From contig JBBSIG010000141.1 of the NCBI GenBank assembly GCA_038232215.1, positions 1 through 6,794 of the forward strand: 6,794 bases of DNA. Direction: 5' to 3'. Shown here in pieces: positions 1-6,793 of this stretch. Positions within the stretch are counted from its first letter, which is position 1. Each line of letters starts with the position of its first letter. The translations under genes and the position numbers were made by a program. This DNA comes from JBBSIG01 sp038232215 (GTDB lineage Bacteria > Actinomycetota > Thermoleophilia > Gaiellales > Gaiellaceae). The notes beneath the pieces were generated by a model. The model had not been told where the DNA came from and ran no database searches. It saw only the letters and a list, made by a program, of their open reading frames with translations.

Positions 1-1
1 C

Positions 2-457
2 GCGAGTCTCCTTCTTCCCGGGTTCGAGGTCGGGCTTCCGCTCCTCGGGGTCGCCGCCGGCGGTCTGCTCGGCAGGCTCCTCGGAGGCGCAGCCGAGGCG
101 ATCGCGATCGCCGTGCTCGCAGGCGTCGGGCTCCTCCTGCTACGCGACGGCGGGGACGAGGCGGGCTGGGCGCGCTCCCTCGCCGAGGGGCGCTGGCTTC
201 CTCTCCTCGCGCTTGGCCTCGCGGTCGGCCTCGACGAGCTCGCGCTCGGCCTGACGATCGGTCTGCTCGGCCTCCCCCTCCTCCCGGCGCTCCTGCTGAT
301 CGCCGTGCAGGGGGTCGTCCTGGTGCAGGTGGGACTCCGGCTCGGTGTGAGACTCGGCGAGCCCGTGCGTGAGTGGGCGGCGCGGCTGGCCGGGCTCCTG
401 CTGATCGGACTCGCGCTCGCGCTCGCGGCGGAGGAGCTGCTCGGGGAAATACCCTGA
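2..457 (+). CDS. MntP-like manganese efflux pump, 3' part
   Basis: This is the last 151 residues of a small, very Leu/Gly/Ala-rich membrane protein, open in frame from base 2 to a TGA at 455-457. It fits the MntP (DUF204) family of about 190 residues, which exports Mn2+ from the cytoplasm. A segment near visible residues 7-16 (GFEVGLPLLG) matches the family's conserved Glu-containing helix. Residues 76-83 (VGLDELAL) match the second conserved Asp motif (usually SxDAxAVG), with the Asp kept. Four or five hydrophobic helices are visible, ending in a helix before a short acidic C-terminus (EELLGEIP). By comparison with the family, roughly the first 40 residues lie left of the window, so the first Asp motif cannot be checked. 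The mscS-like gene follows 33 bp downstream on the same strand. A LysE-type or generic transporter is the alternative; the family call rests on pattern recognition. Confidence 0.72.
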   Translation, partial: ASLLLPGFEVGLPLLGVAAGGLLGRLLGGAAEAIAIAVLAGVGLLLLRDGGDEAGWARSLAEGRWLPLLALGLAVGLDELALGLTIGLLGLPLLPALLLIAVQGVVLVQVGLRLGVRLGEPVREWAARLAGLLLIGLALALAAEELLGEIP

Positions 458-490
458 GGAAGCCGGTCGACCTCGTCGAAAGAGAACCGC

Positions 491-1213
491 ATGCCGTTCT
501 GGCACCGCCTGCTCGTGGTCGCGGGCGTCGTCCTCGTGACCGCCGTCGTCGCGAGGCTGATCGACCGCCGGATGACCGGGCGGGAGCTCGCGCCCGAGGC
601 GAGGACGCGGTACCGCGTCCTGCGGCGCAGCATCGTCACCGCGGTCGTCACCGTTGGGGTGCTTTCGGCGCTGCTCGTCATCCCCCAGGTGCGGGCGGTG
701 GCCGGCGGCATCCTCGCCTCCTCGGCGGTGCTCGGGCTCGTGCTCGGCTTCGCCTCTCGCTCCACACTCGCGAACTTCGCGGCCGGCGTCCTGATCGCCT
801 TCACGCAACCCCTGCGGCTCGGCGACCTGGTCGAGATCGACGGTGCCCGCGGGACGGTCGAGGAGATCGGGCTCACCTACACCTTCATCCGTCTGGGCGA
901 CGGCGCCCGGCTCGTGATCCCGAACGAGAAGCTCGCCTCGGATACGATTCGCAACTCCACGATCCGAAGCCGCGAGAAGCTCGCCCAGATCACCGTGCAG
1001 GTTCCCCTCGACAGCGATCTCGGCGCCGTGGTCCGGCTGCTCGCCGGCGAGGCTCCCGGCGAGCGCTCCGAGATCCTCGTCAGCGGCCTGGAGGGAAGCG
1101 CAACGGTCTCCGTGCGCGCCTGGGTGCACGACGCCGAGGAGGCCGAGCGGCTCGAGAGCAGCCTGCGCCTGCGCGTGCACGAGCGGCTCCGTGCGGCCGG
1201 GATCTACGCGTGA
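491..1213 (+). CDS. MscS-family small-conductance mechanosensitive channel
   Basis: This 240-residue protein opens under membrane tension and releases solutes during hypo-osmotic shock. Three hydrophobic segments are visible: about 5-24, 45-64 and 69-104. The third is the pore-lining helix, with the conserved stretch LGFASRSTLANFAAGVLI at 85-102. It is followed by the family signature QPLRLGDLVEIDG (106-118), the GTVEEI turn of the beta domain, and the conserved IPN at 143-145. The rest, to residue 240, is the cytoplasmic alpha/beta vestibule. It is somewhat shorter than E. coli MscS (286 residues), with a minimal membrane part and no extra N-terminal or cyclic-nucleotide domain. Position 90, at the place where E. 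coli has Gln, is Arg. The ATG at 491 is preceded by a purine-rich GAAAGAGAA (478-486), a weak ribosome site. Its stop overlaps the PBP start, so the two genes are probably co-translated. The family call is firm; ion selectivity is unknown. Confidence 0.93.
   Translation: MPFWHRLLVVAGVVLVTAVVARLIDRRMTGRELAPEARTRYRVLRRSIVTAVVTVGVLSALLVIPQVRAVAGGILASSAVLGLVLGFASRSTLANFAAGVLIAFTQPLRLGDLVEIDGARGTVEEIGLTYTFIRLGDGARLVIPNEKLASDTIRNSTIRSREKLAQITVQVPLDSDLGAVVRLLAGEAPGERSEILVSGLEGSATVSVRAWVHDAEEAERLESSLRLRVHERLRAAGIYA
1199..1213 (+). promoter_or_regulatory. Shine-Dalgarno and GTGA start/stop overlap
   Basis: GGGA at 1199-1202 lies 7 nt before GTG at 1210. The GTG shares its last two bases with the TGA that ends the mscS-like gene at 1211-1213. 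This arrangement usually allows terminating ribosomes to restart on the next gene. It decides the PBP start, because upstream in-frame codons would overlap the channel's cytoplasmic domain. Confidence 0.7.
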
Positions 1214-3564
1214 CGCCGCCTGCGCCCGGCTGGGGCCCGCGCCGCTCGTCGCCGGGGCCGCTGACGCTTCGACACCGCCGCAAGCGCAGGGACCGGGCAA
1301 CCCGCCGCGGTCGACGGCGCAGGCTCGCGGCTCTCGGCGCCACCCTGACCGTGGTCATGATCGCGCTCCTCGTCGCCGGTGGCTTCGGCGGCGCGGCGGC
1401 CTTCGAGTCGAGCTGCGAGCTCAGCTCCCTGCGGCCGGTCGCGATCGGACAGAACTCGTTCGTCTACGCAGCCGACGGCTCGCTGCTCGGCTCCATCCCG
1501 GCCGAGCGAAACCGGCAGCCGGTGCCCCTGCGCGCGGTGTCCGCCTGGATGCCGAAGGCGACGGTGGCGATCGAGGACAGGCGCTTCTACGAGCACGGCG
1601 GCGTGGACGCGGAGGGGATCGGCCGCGCGCTCTGGGCCGACTTCCAGGCCGGCAAGGTCGTGCAGGGCGGCTCCACGATCACGCAGCAGCTCGTGCGGAA
1701 CCTCTACCCCGTCTCCAGGAAGCGCACGCTCAGCCGGAAGCTCACGGAGGCTTGCCTCGCGATCAAGCTGAGCCGGAGCTGGACGAAGGGCCAGATCCTC
1801 GGCTCGTACATGAACCAGGTGTACTACGGCAACCACGCCTACGGGATCGAGGCGGCGGCCCAGACGTACTTCTCCCGGCGGGCGCGGAACCTGACCCTCC
1901 CGCAGGCGGCGCTGATCGCGGGGCTCCCGCAGGCCCCGTCGGACTACAACCCGTTCGGCCGCCCGGACCGCGCGCTCGCACGCCGGGACGAGGTGCTGGC
2001 GGCGATGCTCTCGACGGGCGCGATCACCTCCGCCCAGTACGCGGACGCCGTCTCCGACCGCGGGCTCCACCTGAAGCCCGGCCGGCTCTACACTCGCATC
2101 CACGAGCCGTACTTCTTCGGCTACGTGCGCGACCAGCTGATCGCCGCGTACGGCGCCCAGCGGGTGCGCGCGGGGGGCCTGCGCGTGTACACGACGATCG
2201 ATCGCCGTTTCCAGAAGGTCGCGCGAGAGGCGATCACCGAGACGCTGCCGTACTCGACCGACCCGGCCGCCGCGCTCGTGGCGATCAATCCCGAGAACGG
2301 AGCGATCCGCGCGATGACCGCCGTCACTCCGGGAAGGAAGAAGTACCAGTTCAACCTCGTCGCGCAGGCACGCCGGCAGGCCGGGTCGACGTTCAAGACC
2401 TTCGTCCTCACCGCGGCGGTCGCGCAGGGCGTGAACCCGGCGACGACGACGTACACCTCGGCGCCGTTCCGGTACCAGCCGGACGAGAACACGCCGCCGT
2501 GGGAGGTGCAGACCTACGACCACAGCTATATCGGCGCGACGACGATCGAGCGGGCAACCCTGCGGTCCGACAACACGGTCTTCGCGCAGCTCACGCTCGA
2601 CGTGGGGCCCGCGAACGTCGCGTCGATGGCGCGCCGGCTCGGCGTTCGGACGCCTCTCCTCGCGGTGCCCTCGATCGGGCTCGGCTCGATCGCCGTCTCG
2701 CCGCTCGAGATGGCCTCCGCGTACGCGACCCTCGCCGCCGGCGGCGTCTACTCCCGCCCGCTCGCGATCAGGCGGGTCATCCTCCCGAACGGCAAGGAGG
2801 ACACGGAGGCCGGCTGGGGCGAGCCCGTGCGCTCGCGGGTGATCCCGGATGGCGTGGCCTACGCCGTCACGAAGCTCCTGGAGGAGAACGTGCTGCGCGG
2901 CACCGGCGTCGGCGCGTACTTCGGCCGGCCTGCGGCGGGCAAGACCGGCACCACCGAGAACAACGCCGACGCCTGGTTCTGCGGCTACACGCCGAATCTC
3001 GAGGCGACCGTCTGGGTCGGCTACCCGCGGGCCGAGATCCCCATGACGAACGTCCACGGAATCGCCGTGGCGGGTGGGACCTTCCCCGCGACCATCTGGA
3101 AGCTGTTCATGGAGCGGACGGTCGGGCGGGTGCCTTCCGCCGACTTTCCGCAGCCGCGGGAGTACGTGGTCTGGAAGCCGTTCGAGCGCGGCCACTACTC
3201 GCTCCGCTTCACGGGCTCGACCGACGCCGAGACGTCCGCCACGACGACCGAGGCGACGACGACGAGCGCGACCACGACCGCGAAGAGCCGGCCGAGCACC
3301 GCGAGCGAGCCGAGCCGTCCGGCGCCCGCGAGCTCGCCGACTGTCAGCTCGCCCACGGCCCGCCCCGAGCGGCCCGCCCCGGAGCCGCCCGCCCCCGAGC
3401 CGCCCGCCGAGCCGGCTCCCTCGGTCACCACCGCCCCCGAGGCGCCGCCTCTGCCGCCGACGACGGTCGCGCCGCCCCCCGTGACGGAGCCGCCTCCGCC
3501 GCCGCCCACCGTGACGGTGCCTCCACCTCCGCCTCCCGCTCCGCTCGAGCCCGGCACGCCGTAG
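1210..3564 (+). CDS. Class A penicillin-binding protein (GT51 transglycosylase + transpeptidase)
   Basis: This 784-residue bifunctional enzyme polymerises lipid II into glycan strands and cross-links the stem peptides at the outer face of the membrane. An Arg/Pro-rich cytoplasmic tail (1-38) precedes one membrane helix (about 40-62). The GT51 motifs are all present: EDRRFYEHGG with catalytic E122, GGSTITQQ at 153-160, RKLTE with E180, KGQILGSYMN at 193-202, and RRDEVL at 258-263. The transpeptidase domain (about 350-635) has S393-T-F-K396 with the acylated Ser, SDN at 453-455, and KTGT at 578-581, so both activities look intact. Residues 669-784 form a Thr-rich then Pro-rich tail with no PASTA domain. 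The open frame extends far upstream, but GTG at 1210 is the chosen start. It overlaps the mscS stop as GTGA, has GGGA (1199-1202) 7 nt upstream, and gives the basic-then-hydrophobic N-terminus expected. It resembles the actinobacterial PonA type. Confidence 0.95.
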   Translation: MTPPAPGWGPRRSSPGPLTLRHRRKRRDRATRRGRRRRLAALGATLTVVMIALLVAGGFGGAAAFESSCELSSLRPVAIGQNSFVYAADGSLLGSIPAERNRQPVPLRAVSAWMPKATVAIEDRRFYEHGGVDAEGIGRALWADFQAGKVVQGGSTITQQLVRNLYPVSRKRTLSRKLTEACLAIKLSRSWTKGQILGSYMNQVYYGNHAYGIEAAAQTYFSRRARNLTLPQAALIAGLPQAPSDYNPFGRPDRALARRDEVLAAMLSTGAITSAQYADAVSDRGLHLKPGRLYTRIHEPYFFGYVRDQLIAAYGAQRVRAGGLRVYTTIDRRFQKVAREAITETLPYSTDPAAALVAINPENGAIRAMTAVTPGRKKYQFNLVAQARRQAGSTFKTFVLTAAVAQGVNPATTTYTSAPFRYQPDENTPPWEVQTYDHSYIGATTIERATLRSDNTVFAQLTLDVGPANVASMARRLGVRTPLLAVPSIGLGSIAVSPLEMASAYATLAAGGVYSRPLAIRRVILPNGKEDTEAGWGEPVRSRVIPDGVAYAVTKLLEENVLRGTGVGAYFGRPAAGKTGTTENNADAWFCGYTPNLEATVWVGYPRAEIPMTNVHGIAVAGGTFPATIWKLFMERTVGRVPSADFPQPREYVVWKPFERGHYSLRFTGSTDAETSATTTEATTTSATTTAKSRPSTASEPSRPAPASSPTVSSPTARPERPAPEPPAPEPPAEPAPSVTTAPEAPPLPPTTVAPPPVTEPPPPPPTVTVPPPPPPAPLEPGTP
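3214..3561 (+). repeat. Low-complexity Thr-rich and Pro-rich tail coding region of the PBP
   Basis: This stretch encodes PBP residues 669-784. First comes a threonine block built on ATTT units (residues 677-691: ATTTEATTTSATTTA, bases 3238-3282). Next is a Ser/Pro/Thr stretch, then repeats of a PAPEP unit (722-737, bases 3373-3420), and finally two runs of six prolines separated by TVTV (761-776). The codon-level repetition (acg/acc and ccg/ccc) indicates expansion by slippage or unequal recombination. The segment is predicted to be disordered and outside the membrane, like the proline-rich C-termini of some actinobacterial PBPs. The opposite strand shows long Gly/Arg-rich open frames here, which are only shadows. 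Confidence 0.85.
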
Positions 3565-3586
3565 GCGCCTCCGGTCAGGCGCACCC

Positions 3587-3593
3587 GGGGAGG
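3587..3593 (+). promoter_or_regulatory. Candidate Shine-Dalgarno without a normal start nearby
   Basis: GGGGAGG is the strongest ribosome-site-like sequence between the PBP stop and the GT-C gene. No ATG, GTG or TTG lies in the GT-C frame 5-12 nt downstream. The first start-like codon in frame is CTG at 3612, 18 nt away, and the first conventional one is GTG at 3675. The match may be chance in such GC-rich DNA, but it bears on where the GT-C protein begins. Confidence 0.35.
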
Positions 3594-3674
3594 CTCGCGC
3601 CGGCGGCGGGCCTGGCCTGCCTCCTGCTCCTCGCCGCCGGCCTCGCCGCCGCGTGGCCGGCCGACTCGCCGCTC

Positions 3675-4799
3675 GTGCCGCGAGACGGGGGCCACCCCGG
3701 GGGCCGGTCGACCTGGGCCTGGATCTTCCTCGGCTTCCTGGTCGCGGCTTTCGCCGCCTACGTGCTGGGGCTCGCTCTCCTCTCGCGCGGCAGCGCGAGC
3801 CTGCGCGGCGTCGCGGCGCTCGCCGCCGCGATCCAGCTCGTCCCGCTGGGAGCACCGCTCCTGCTCTCGACGGACGCCTGGACGTACTGGGACCTCGGCC
3901 GGATCGCGGCCGTGGACGGAGGCAACCCGTACCGCGACCCACCGAGCCGCTTCCCGCACGACCCGGCCTTCGGGAGCGTCGGTACAGCGTGGCGCGACTC
4001 GGGCTCCGTGTACGGGCCCGCGTTCACCCTGGCCTCGGAGCCTTTGGCCCTCGCCGCCGGTACGTCGCCGGATGCCGCAGCGTGGCTGTACAAGGCGCTC
4101 GGCGCAGCGGCGATGCTCGCGGCCACGGCGCTCGCCGTCCGGCTCTCGACCCGGAAGGCGTTCTCCGCCGCGTTCGTGGGCTGGAACCCCCTGCTCGCGG
4201 TCCACTTCGCGGGCGGCGGGCACAACGACGCGTGGCTGGCCGCTCTCGTGCTCGCGGCGCTCGCCCTCGCAGGCGCCCGGCGCCCGGGGCTCGCGGGAGC
4301 CGCCTGGGCGCTCGCGATCCTGGTCAAGTGGGTGCCGCTCGTCTTCCTGCCGCTCCGCGCGCTCGAGGCGCGCTCGAGCGGACGACGCGTCTCGCACGCG
4401 GGCTTCGCGGCCGCCGCCGCGGTTGTCGGCGCGCTCGCCACCTGGCGCTACGGTCTGCACTGGCTGGGCGGTTTCGGGCCCCTGGCGCGGAACGCGAACC
4501 GGGAGACGAGCTTCGCCCTCCCGCACCGGCTCGGCCAGCTCGGAGTGCCCCGGGCGCTCTCGCTCGGCGCCTTCGCACTCGCTTTCGTCGTCGCGTACGC
4601 CTGGCTCGCGCGGGAGGCGATGCGTGGGCGGGCACGGCTCGGGTTGTGCGCCGGCCTGCTGCTCGTCGCGACGCTGTACCTCGCGCCTTGGTATGCGGCC
4701 TGGGCCGTGCCGCTCGCGGCGGCGGACGACGACCGGACGGCGCAGTGGCTCGCCGTCGGCCTGTCGGCGTATCTGCTCCGCCAGACGGTCCCGCTCTGA
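3675..4799 (+). CDS. GT-C membrane glycosyltransferase, mannosyltransferase-like (MptB/GT87 type)
   Basis: This multi-spanning membrane protein (374 residues from GTG 3675) looks like a polyprenol-phosphate-sugar-dependent glycosyltransferase, the class that builds lipoglycans and wall-linked mannans on the outer side of the actinobacterial membrane. Early in the protein, STDAWTYWDLGRI follows the second hydrophobic helix, with D67 in the position of the GT-C catalytic acidic residue. It is followed by GGNPY (82-86) and a VYGPAFT stretch. GHNDAW with H183-N184-D185 matches the HND motif of the MptA/MptB-like enzymes. About nine hydrophobic helices follow one another to the C-terminus at TVPL. 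The start is uncertain. An in-frame hydrophobic segment encoded at 3594-3659 (APAAGLACLLLLAAGLAAAW) resembles a missing first membrane helix, but no ATG, GTG or TTG precedes it outside the PBP gene; CTG at 3612 would give 395 residues. The gene lies 110 bp after the PBP and converges on the DUF2079 gene. The acceptor and sugar cannot be told from sequence. Confidence 0.8.
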   Translation: MPRDGGHPGGRSTWAWIFLGFLVAAFAAYVLGLALLSRGSASLRGVAALAAAIQLVPLGAPLLLSTDAWTYWDLGRIAAVDGGNPYRDPPSRFPHDPAFGSVGTAWRDSGSVYGPAFTLASEPLALAAGTSPDAAAWLYKALGAAAMLAATALAVRLSTRKAFSAAFVGWNPLLAVHFAGGGHNDAWLAALVLAALALAGARRPGLAGAAWALAILVKWVPLVFLPLRALEARSSGRRVSHAGFAAAAAVVGALATWRYGLHWLGGFGPLARNANRETSFALPHRLGQLGVPRALSLGAFALAFVVAYAWLAREAMRGRARLGLCAGLLLVATLYLAPWYAAWAVPLAAADDDRTAQWLAVGLSAYLLRQTVPL

Positions 4800-4812
4800 G
4801 CGTGGCCCGGCC

Positions 4813-6279
4813 CTACGGTGGCAGCACGCGGCGGAAGACGAGCACGCCGTCCTCCTGGAAGACGAGCCGCCACGCCGGGTTGCGGCGCAGGGCCACCAGG
4901 CGGACGGCGGTGGGCAAGGGCGCCACCCGGTCCGCGTAGCCGGGCTGCGTCTCGTCGGCGGCGACCCAGGTCGCGTCCTGGAGGTAGGGGAAGCTGAGGA
5001 TGCGAGCCCTGGCGGAGAGATGGGCGCCGAGCGAGTTCGAGGCGCTGACGACTGCGTCGGGAGGGATCAGTCGGAGCGCCCGTGCCGCGACCCGGTCGTG
5101 CTCCGAGACGTACGACGCGTAGGCGCCGAAGCTCTCGCCGCCCGGCAGCTCGCGCCAGAACGGGATCGCGCCGAGGACGAAGTTCGCGACGAGCGAAGCG
5201 ACGAGCCCCGCGACTCCGAGCAGGCCGGCGGCCGCGGGTCGGAAGCGCGCGAGCCGTCCGGCTCCGAGCACGCTCGCGACGACGAGCGCGGGCAGCGCGC
5301 CCGCCGTGTAGTGGAAGTGGATCGACGTCTGGGAGGGCGTGGCCGAGAGGAGATTGATGGCGAGCTCGGGCACGGCGGCCAGGAGCGCGAGCGGAGCGAG
5401 CAGCCACAGGCCGGCGAGCGGCAGCACGAGCTCGGCCAGATACCGGACACCGCGGTGGTCGAGCGCGGCCTCGGCGAGGCTCGCCGGATCGGAGAGGGCG
5501 GTGCGCAGCAGTCCGCGCGGCGAGCCACCGACCTCGCTGTAGCGTGCGTAGAAGCTCGACGCGCCGCCGTTGAAGTGCGGGATCACGACGCCGATCGCGA
5601 GGGCGGTCCAGGCCGCGCCCAGCAGCACGATCAGGGCGCCGACGCGCAGCCGGCGGTGCGCGAGCGCGTACCAGACCCCGAACCCCGCGAGGACGAGCGG
5701 GACCTCCTCCTTCGTTCCCGCGGCCGCGACGGCGAACAGCGCGAAGGGGAGGAGGCGGTTCTCGTCCAGGTACCAGAAGGCATACAGCAGGAGCGGGCAC
5801 GCGAGCGCCACGGGGTGGAACTCGTTGAGCGTCAGCCACTGCACGGCCGGCAGCAGCAGGTACCCGAGCGCGAATCCGAGGGCGGCTCTCTGGGAGCCGA
5901 GGTGCTTGCGGGCGAGCCAGAAAACGGGCAGGGCGCCGAGCGCGACCGCGGTCGCCTGCGAGGTGAGCAGGAGGCTCGGGCTCGGCCAGAGCCACCAGAG
6001 CGGCGCCAGCACGACCAGGATCGGGTCGACGTGCGCGCCGAGCCGCAGGATCTGGTCGCCGCGGAGGTCCGTGATCCGCAGCGGATGGCCGTGGGCGGTC
6101 GACCACACCGCCTGCGTCATGTTCCCGAGGTCGAAGCGGCCGGTGACGAAGGCGTGGTGGCGCAGCACCGACAGCGCGGAGAAGCCGGCGGAGTACGCGA
6201 CCACGGCGAGCCACAGCAGGACGCGCGGAGCGCGAAGGGAGCTAGGCAAGCCGCTCGAGGAGCGCGCGCCAGCGGGCAC
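4813..6279 (-). CDS. DUF2079 family polytopic membrane protein
   Basis: This 488-residue membrane protein belongs to DUF2079, a family with no settled function whose architecture resembles GT-C glycosyltransferases. After a first helix at about 20-38 comes the family signature FDLGNMTQAVW (49-59), whose D50 sits where GT-C enzymes place the catalytic acid. GAHVDP (81-86), NEFHP (152-156) and GTKEEVPL (188-195) are further conserved blocks in the extracytoplasmic and helix-end loops. About nine to eleven helices span residues 20-370. The last 110 residues are a soluble domain with an Asp/Ser-rich motif (PPDAVVSASNSLGAHLS), as is common in the family. The start is GTG at 6279 with GAGGA (6292-6288) 8 nt upstream, overlapping the GT4 gene by 38 bp. 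TTG at 6249 would also precede the first helix and overlap by only 8 bp. The gene is probably co-transcribed with the GT4 gene. The sugar-transfer role is inference. Confidence 0.88.
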   Translation of the reverse strand: MPAGARSSSGLPSSLRAPRVLLWLAVVAYSAGFSALSVLRHHAFVTGRFDLGNMTQAVWSTAHGHPLRITDLRGDQILRLGAHVDPILVVLAPLWWLWPSPSLLLTSQATAVALGALPVFWLARKHLGSQRAALGFALGYLLLPAVQWLTLNEFHPVALACPLLLYAFWYLDENRLLPFALFAVAAAGTKEEVPLVLAGFGVWYALAHRRLRVGALIVLLGAAWTALAIGVVIPHFNGGASSFYARYSEVGGSPRGLLRTALSDPASLAEAALDHRGVRYLAELVLPLAGLWLLAPLALLAAVPELAINLLSATPSQTSIHFHYTAGALPALVVASVLGAGRLARFRPAAAGLLGVAGLVASLVANFVLGAIPFWRELPGGESFGAYASYVSEHDRVAARALRLIPPDAVVSASNSLGAHLSARARILSFPYLQDATWVAADETQPGYADRVAPLPTAVRLVALRRNPAWRLVFQEDGVLVFRRVLPP

Positions 6280-6793
6280 CGAGCACGTCCTCGCTCGCCC
6301 GGGTGCGGTAGGCGGTGAGGCCGCCGGCGCCGATTCGCTCCGCCAGCCCGGGCTCCGCGAGGAGCCGGCGGACGGCCTCCGCGAGCGCCCGCGCGTCGCC
6401 CGGCGGCACGAGGAGTGCGCTCTCGCCGTCGACGAGGAGCTCCCGGGCCGCCGGCGTGTCGGCCGTGATCACGGGCGTGCCGCACGCGAGGGCCTGGTAC
6501 ACCTTGTTCGGGATCACACGGGACGCCTTGGCCGACGTCCCGAAGATGCCGAGGGCGCAGCCCGCGCGGTGCAGCTCGGCCGGCAGGCGCTCGTAGTCCA
6601 CCCAGGGCACCCACTCGACGTTGGCGGGCCGGGCGGCGAGCAGGCTCTCGAGCTGCCCGCGTCCGATCACCCGGATCGGCAGGTCGGGCGCGAGACTGGC
6701 CGCCTCGAGGATCGTCGAGAGCCCGTGCAGCGGGATCAGCTTGCCGACGAAGAGCGCGGCCGACCCGTCCCCCGGGCTCCAGCCGGGCTGGAA
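6242..6793 (-). CDS. GT4-type glycosyltransferase, C-terminal part
   Basis: The visible 183 residues are the C-terminal, nucleotide-sugar-binding Rossmann half of a GT-B glycosyltransferase of family GT4 (Pfam Glycos_transf_1). It begins just before ALFVGKLIPLHGLSTILEAA, the usual first strand and helix of this half, so about 200 N-terminal residues lie beyond the right edge. Further on, RVIPNKVYQALACGTPVITA (visible residues 92-111) and ELLVDGESALLVPPGDARAL (116-135) are the donor-binding loop and the late conserved strand. The family's EX7E pair is not seen: the two positions appear to be R92 and Q100. The enzyme would act in the cytoplasm, moving sugar from UDP- or GDP-sugar to a lipid-linked acceptor. 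The TAG stop at 6244-6242 lies inside the start of the DUF2079 gene, which suggests a shared transcript and translational coupling. The substrate cannot be assigned. Confidence 0.9.
   Translation of the reverse strand, partial: FQPGWSPGDGSAALFVGKLIPLHGLSTILEAASLAPDLPIRVIGRGQLESLLAARPANVEWVPWVDYERLPAELHRAGCALGIFGTSAKASRVIPNKVYQALACGTPVITADTPAARELLVDGESALLVPPGDARALAEAVRRLLAEPGLAERIGAGGLTAYRTRASEDVLGARWRALLERLA
6277..6292 (-). promoter_or_regulatory. Shine-Dalgarno deciding the DUF2079 start
   Basis: On the minus strand, GAGGA (6292-6288) stands 8 nt before GTG at 6279. This favours the longer start over TTG at 6249, which has only a GAGCGG-like sequence close upstream. The site lies inside the coding region of the GT4 gene. 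Confidence 0.5.

Noticed and set aside
373..1209. N-terminal extension of the PBP frame back to 373
   Set aside because: It overlaps the MscS gene completely and encodes Arg-rich shadow sequence. The GTG at 1210 with a ribosome site gives the expected class A PBP N-terminus.
140..1300. A 386-codon minus-strand open frame rich in Glu, Asp, His and Arg
   Set aside because: It lies wholly opposite the MntP-like and MscS genes. Its composition is typical of antisense shadows in high-GC DNA, and no family pattern is visible.
1204..3942. A 912-codon open frame on the minus strand opposite the PBP gene
   Set aside because: It is extremely Arg/Gly-rich with no recognisable domain and mirrors the GC-rich third positions of the PBP gene, whose complete motif set leaves no doubt about the real strand.
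3195..4526. A minus-strand frame with Gly-run repeats that could suggest a glycine-rich surface protein
   Set aside because: The Gly runs are simply the complement of the proline codons in the PBP tail, and the rest is shadow of the GT-C gene.
4792..4802. Short inverted repeat CGCTCTGAGCG as a terminator
   Set aside because: The stem is only 4 bp with a 3-nt loop and no T-tract, which is expected by chance in this base composition.
4072..6318. A 748-codon plus-strand open frame crossing the GT-C gene end and the whole DUF2079 gene
   Set aside because: It is the antisense shadow of the DUF2079 gene plus an out-of-frame part of the GT-C gene, with an Arg/Glu-rich composition and no hydrophobic or domain structure.
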